DNA of 6,049 bases, taken from assembly GCA_002413265.1 (NCBI GenBank), contig DHWR01000160.1, positions 1 to 6,049 of the forward strand. The letters are read 5' to 3'. Source of the DNA: Chloroflexi bacterium UBA5177 (lineage in GTDB: Bacteria; Chloroflexota; UBA5177). Positions within the stretch are counted from its first letter, which is position 1, and the number at the start of each line of letters is the position of its first letter. The notes beneath the pieces are model-generated. The model did not search any database. It was not told the DNA's origin and saw only the letters and a list, made by a program, of their open reading frames with translations. Made by a program: the position numbers and the translations under genes. Shown one piece after another: positions 5,807 through 6,049 of the stretch.

Positions 5807-6049
5807 TTAGGTCTGCGCCTGCAGGCTGACCATTGTCTCGCCCCGGTTATCGCTCTCGGTGATATGCCCCAGTTCTTCCAGCACACGTGTCCACGCTGTC
5901 ACCTGCGGCCGAAAGGCCTCGGCGTGTTCTTTGTCCTGCCACACGCTGATGGCCGTGTTGATCCTGTTGTCCTGGTCGTTTACCAGGTAAAACCCGACGA
6001 AGCCGGGCGCGGCCTGGAGTTTGGGGAAAAACTCGCGTCTTGCGCGCTC
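5807..6049 (-). CDS. Dimeric alpha/beta-barrel (ABM-like) protein, 3' part (5' end outside window)
   Basis: The minus-strand frame is open from the right edge to TAA 5809-5807, giving 80 C-terminal residues. They read FPKLQAAPGFVGFYLVNDQD, then NTAISVWQDKEHAEAF, then WTRVLEELGHI. The order PGF-x-x-FYL-(strand)-x-x-SVW-x-D-x-E-x-A-x-x-(helix) matches the antibiotic-biosynthesis-monooxygenase-like ferredoxin fold: a strand ending in Y, a second strand with the conserved W, then a helix. Many members are small oxygenases or proteins of unknown role; no catalytic assignment is justified here. The 3' end is followed by a possible small ORF in the same frame and a terminator-like hairpin at 5597-5642. 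Confidence 0.7.
   Translation of the reverse strand, partial: ERARREFFPKLQAAPGFVGFYLVNDQDNRINTAISVWQDKEHAEAFRPQVTAWTRVLEELGHITESDNRGETMVSLQAQT

Noticed and set aside
1..6049. CRISPR arrays, tRNA or rRNA genes
   Set aside because: No regularly spaced repeats and no cloverleaf or rRNA-like sequence were seen on either strand.

Overview
The window reads as a GC-rich bacterial chromosome segment in an accessory region. The organism cannot be fixed from sequence alone. A zinc-ribbon/class III cyclase/AAA ATPase regulator, together with a secreted-type beta protein carrying HGQxGVAPNxIELHP, is a combination I associate with Chloroflexota (Thermomicrobia or Ktedonobacteria-like soil lineages). That assignment is an inference with low to moderate confidence.

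Layout. Positions 1-1976 (minus) hold a long multidomain signalling gene whose 3' end lies outside the window: two zinc ribbons, a Pro/Ala/Ser/Thr linker, a class III nucleotide cyclase domain and a STAND/AAA-type ATPase. Its start is closely preceded (2025-2135, minus) by the C-terminal tail of an IS5-type transposase. Positions 2303-2594 (plus) hold a frameshifted remnant of a cysteine-pair (zinc-finger) protein, which converges on an intact SAM-dependent methyltransferase (2605-3231, minus).

Positions 3275-3704 are an insertion-sequence graveyard. A short NHL-repeat-like ORF is followed by the frameshifted 3' tail of an IS630-type transposase (minus). That tail abuts, head to head, the frameshifted 3' tail of a second and different IS5-type transposase (plus). 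Next comes a two-helix membrane protein gene (3704-4031, minus), broken by a 25-bp insertion bounded by a 10-bp direct repeat. An intact VOC/glyoxalase-fold gene (4116-4616, plus) with a strong Shine-Dalgarno follows.

Positions 4617-4779 are intergenic and contain a 16-bp sequence one mismatch away from a perfect parS-type ParB palindrome. Positions 4780-5580 (plus) encode a secreted-type two-domain beta protein that lacks any visible signal peptide and is probably 5'-truncated. The right edge holds, on the minus strand, the 3' part of a dimeric alpha/beta-barrel (ABM-like) gene (5807 to the edge), a possible short ORF, and a terminator-like hairpin.

No operon links these genes: intact genes are mostly single units separated by decayed transposases and pseudogenes. 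I see no coherent undescribed multi-gene system. The most interesting points are the pseudogene series with reconstructable lesions, the parS-like site, and the cyclase with an altered substrate-specifying residue.
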